Assembly (NCBI GenBank): GCA_003485325.1
Contig: DMZI01000025.1
Location: 1-6,144, forward strand
Length of the DNA stretch: 6,144 bases
Direction of reading: 5' to 3'
Source: Desulfotomaculum sp.
GTDB taxonomy: Bacteria > Bacillota > Desulfotomaculia > Desulfotomaculales > Nap2-2B
Part shown: positions 5,793-6,144 of the stretch, one piece after another
How the letters are laid out: every line of letters starts with the position of its first letter
Numbering within the stretch: the stretch's first letter is position 1
Notes under the pieces: generated by a model
The model's input: only the letters and a program-made list of their open reading frames with translations
Told to the model about the DNA's origin: nothing
Databases searched by the model: none
Program-made: the position numbers and the translations under genes

Positions 5793-6144
5793 GTGAAAAA
5801 AAATCTAATCGTCCTGCTTTTGTTAACGTCCGGATTGGTTTGTTTGCCCGGGACGGGCCTGGGGGCGGAAAATGCGGCAAAAGCTTTTAATTTCGCCGCG
5901 CAGCCGGTTACATCTTTTGAAATGACCGGACGCACGGTTGTGCTGGATCCCGGGCACGGCGGAATAGACCCCGGAGCTGTCGGTTCGTCGGGCGTACTTG
6001 AAAAAGATGTTGCTTTATCGATCAGCAAGCGCCTGGCGTCTTTATTCAGGCAGTCGGGAGCCAGGGTCGTTTTAACCCGGGACAAAGATGAAGAACCCGG
6101 CAAAGGCGCCGGCCATGTCCTGGATAAAGTGGAAGATCTTGCAT
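5793..6144 (+). CDS. Secreted N-acetylmuramoyl-L-alanine amidase, CwlD-like (3' end beyond window)
   Basis: The frame is open from GTG 5793 to the right edge (117 codons). Residues 1-25 form a signal peptide: MKKN, a Leu/Val-rich core, and a likely cleavage after GLGA. From about residue 47 the Amidase_3 domain begins. It shows VVLDPGHGGIDPGAVG with zinc ligand His55, LEKD with zinc ligand Glu70, and ISKRL...GARVVLTRD. The last His ligand and the catalytic Glu lie beyond the window. The enzyme cuts the bond between N-acetylmuramic acid and L-Ala of peptidoglycan outside the membrane. The EKDVALSISKRL and later KVEDLA segments resemble CwlD, the sporulation amidase that makes muramic delta-lactam in spore cortex, but other Amidase_3 proteins share this, so the subfamily is not certain. 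The start is GTG with GGGGGAG (5783-5789) only three bases upstream, tight but the only SD; the signal peptide supports it. The leader holds a terminator-like hairpin, suggesting regulated read-through. Confidence 0.9.
   Translation, partial: MKKNLIVLLLLTSGLVCLPGTGLGAENAAKAFNFAAQPVTSFEMTGRTVVLDPGHGGIDPGAVGSSGVLEKDVALSISKRLASLFRQSGARVVLTRDKDEEPGKGAGHVLDKVEDLA

Noticed and set aside
5702..6103. Minus-strand ORF opposite the amidase gene
   Set aside because: Antisense to the signal peptide and Amidase_3 motifs on the plus strand, and covers the terminator-like hairpin.

Overview
The window looks like chromosomal DNA of an anaerobic, probably spore-forming Firmicute of the Peptococcaceae/Desulfotomaculum-Pelotomaculum kind. 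This is an inference from several traits together: strong AGGAGG-type ribosome binding sites, GTG starts, an S-layer-like protein carrying a copper-amine-oxidase N-terminal-like domain, a GGDEF/HD-GYP signalling protein, a DUF6485-like Cys-rich mini-protein and a CwlD-like cell-wall amidase. Nothing in the sequence fixes the species.

Layout from left to right. Positions 1-1847 (minus strand) carry a large secreted surface protein whose 3' end lies outside the window. It has a signal peptide, about four degenerate beta-rich repeats and the start of a copper-amine-oxidase-like domain. All plus-strand ORFs in this stretch are its antisense shadows. Positions 1848-2224 are a divergent intergenic region with a strong orphan Shine-Dalgarno-like motif on the minus strand and several inverted repeats. 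Positions 2225-2452 (plus) encode a 75-residue zinc-ribbon protein. After a 61-base gap comes a 650-residue membrane-anchored PAS-GGDEF-HD-GYP protein (2514-4466, plus), probably able both to make and to degrade cyclic di-GMP. A sirtuin-family NAD-dependent deacetylase (4473-5315, minus) converges on it with only six bases between the stop codons.

A short divergent promoter region follows, with an extended -10 box serving a 66-residue eight-cysteine protein (5400-5600, plus) that ends at a strong intrinsic terminator. The last gene (5793 to the right edge, plus) is a secreted N-acetylmuramoyl-L-alanine amidase, cut by the window. Its leader holds a 14-base palindrome, a direct repeat and a second terminator-like hairpin directly in front of its ribosome binding site.

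The genes do not form one pathway. The loose themes are the cell surface (S-layer-like protein, amidase) and signalling or regulation (cyclic di-GMP protein, sirtuin, small metal-binding proteins). I see no RNA gene, CRISPR array, insertion sequence or clear new multi-gene system. The most unusual signals are the 13-bp perfect inverted repeat at a sharp composition break inside the surface-protein gene, the orphan SD motif in that gene's leader, and the terminator-like hairpin in the amidase leader.
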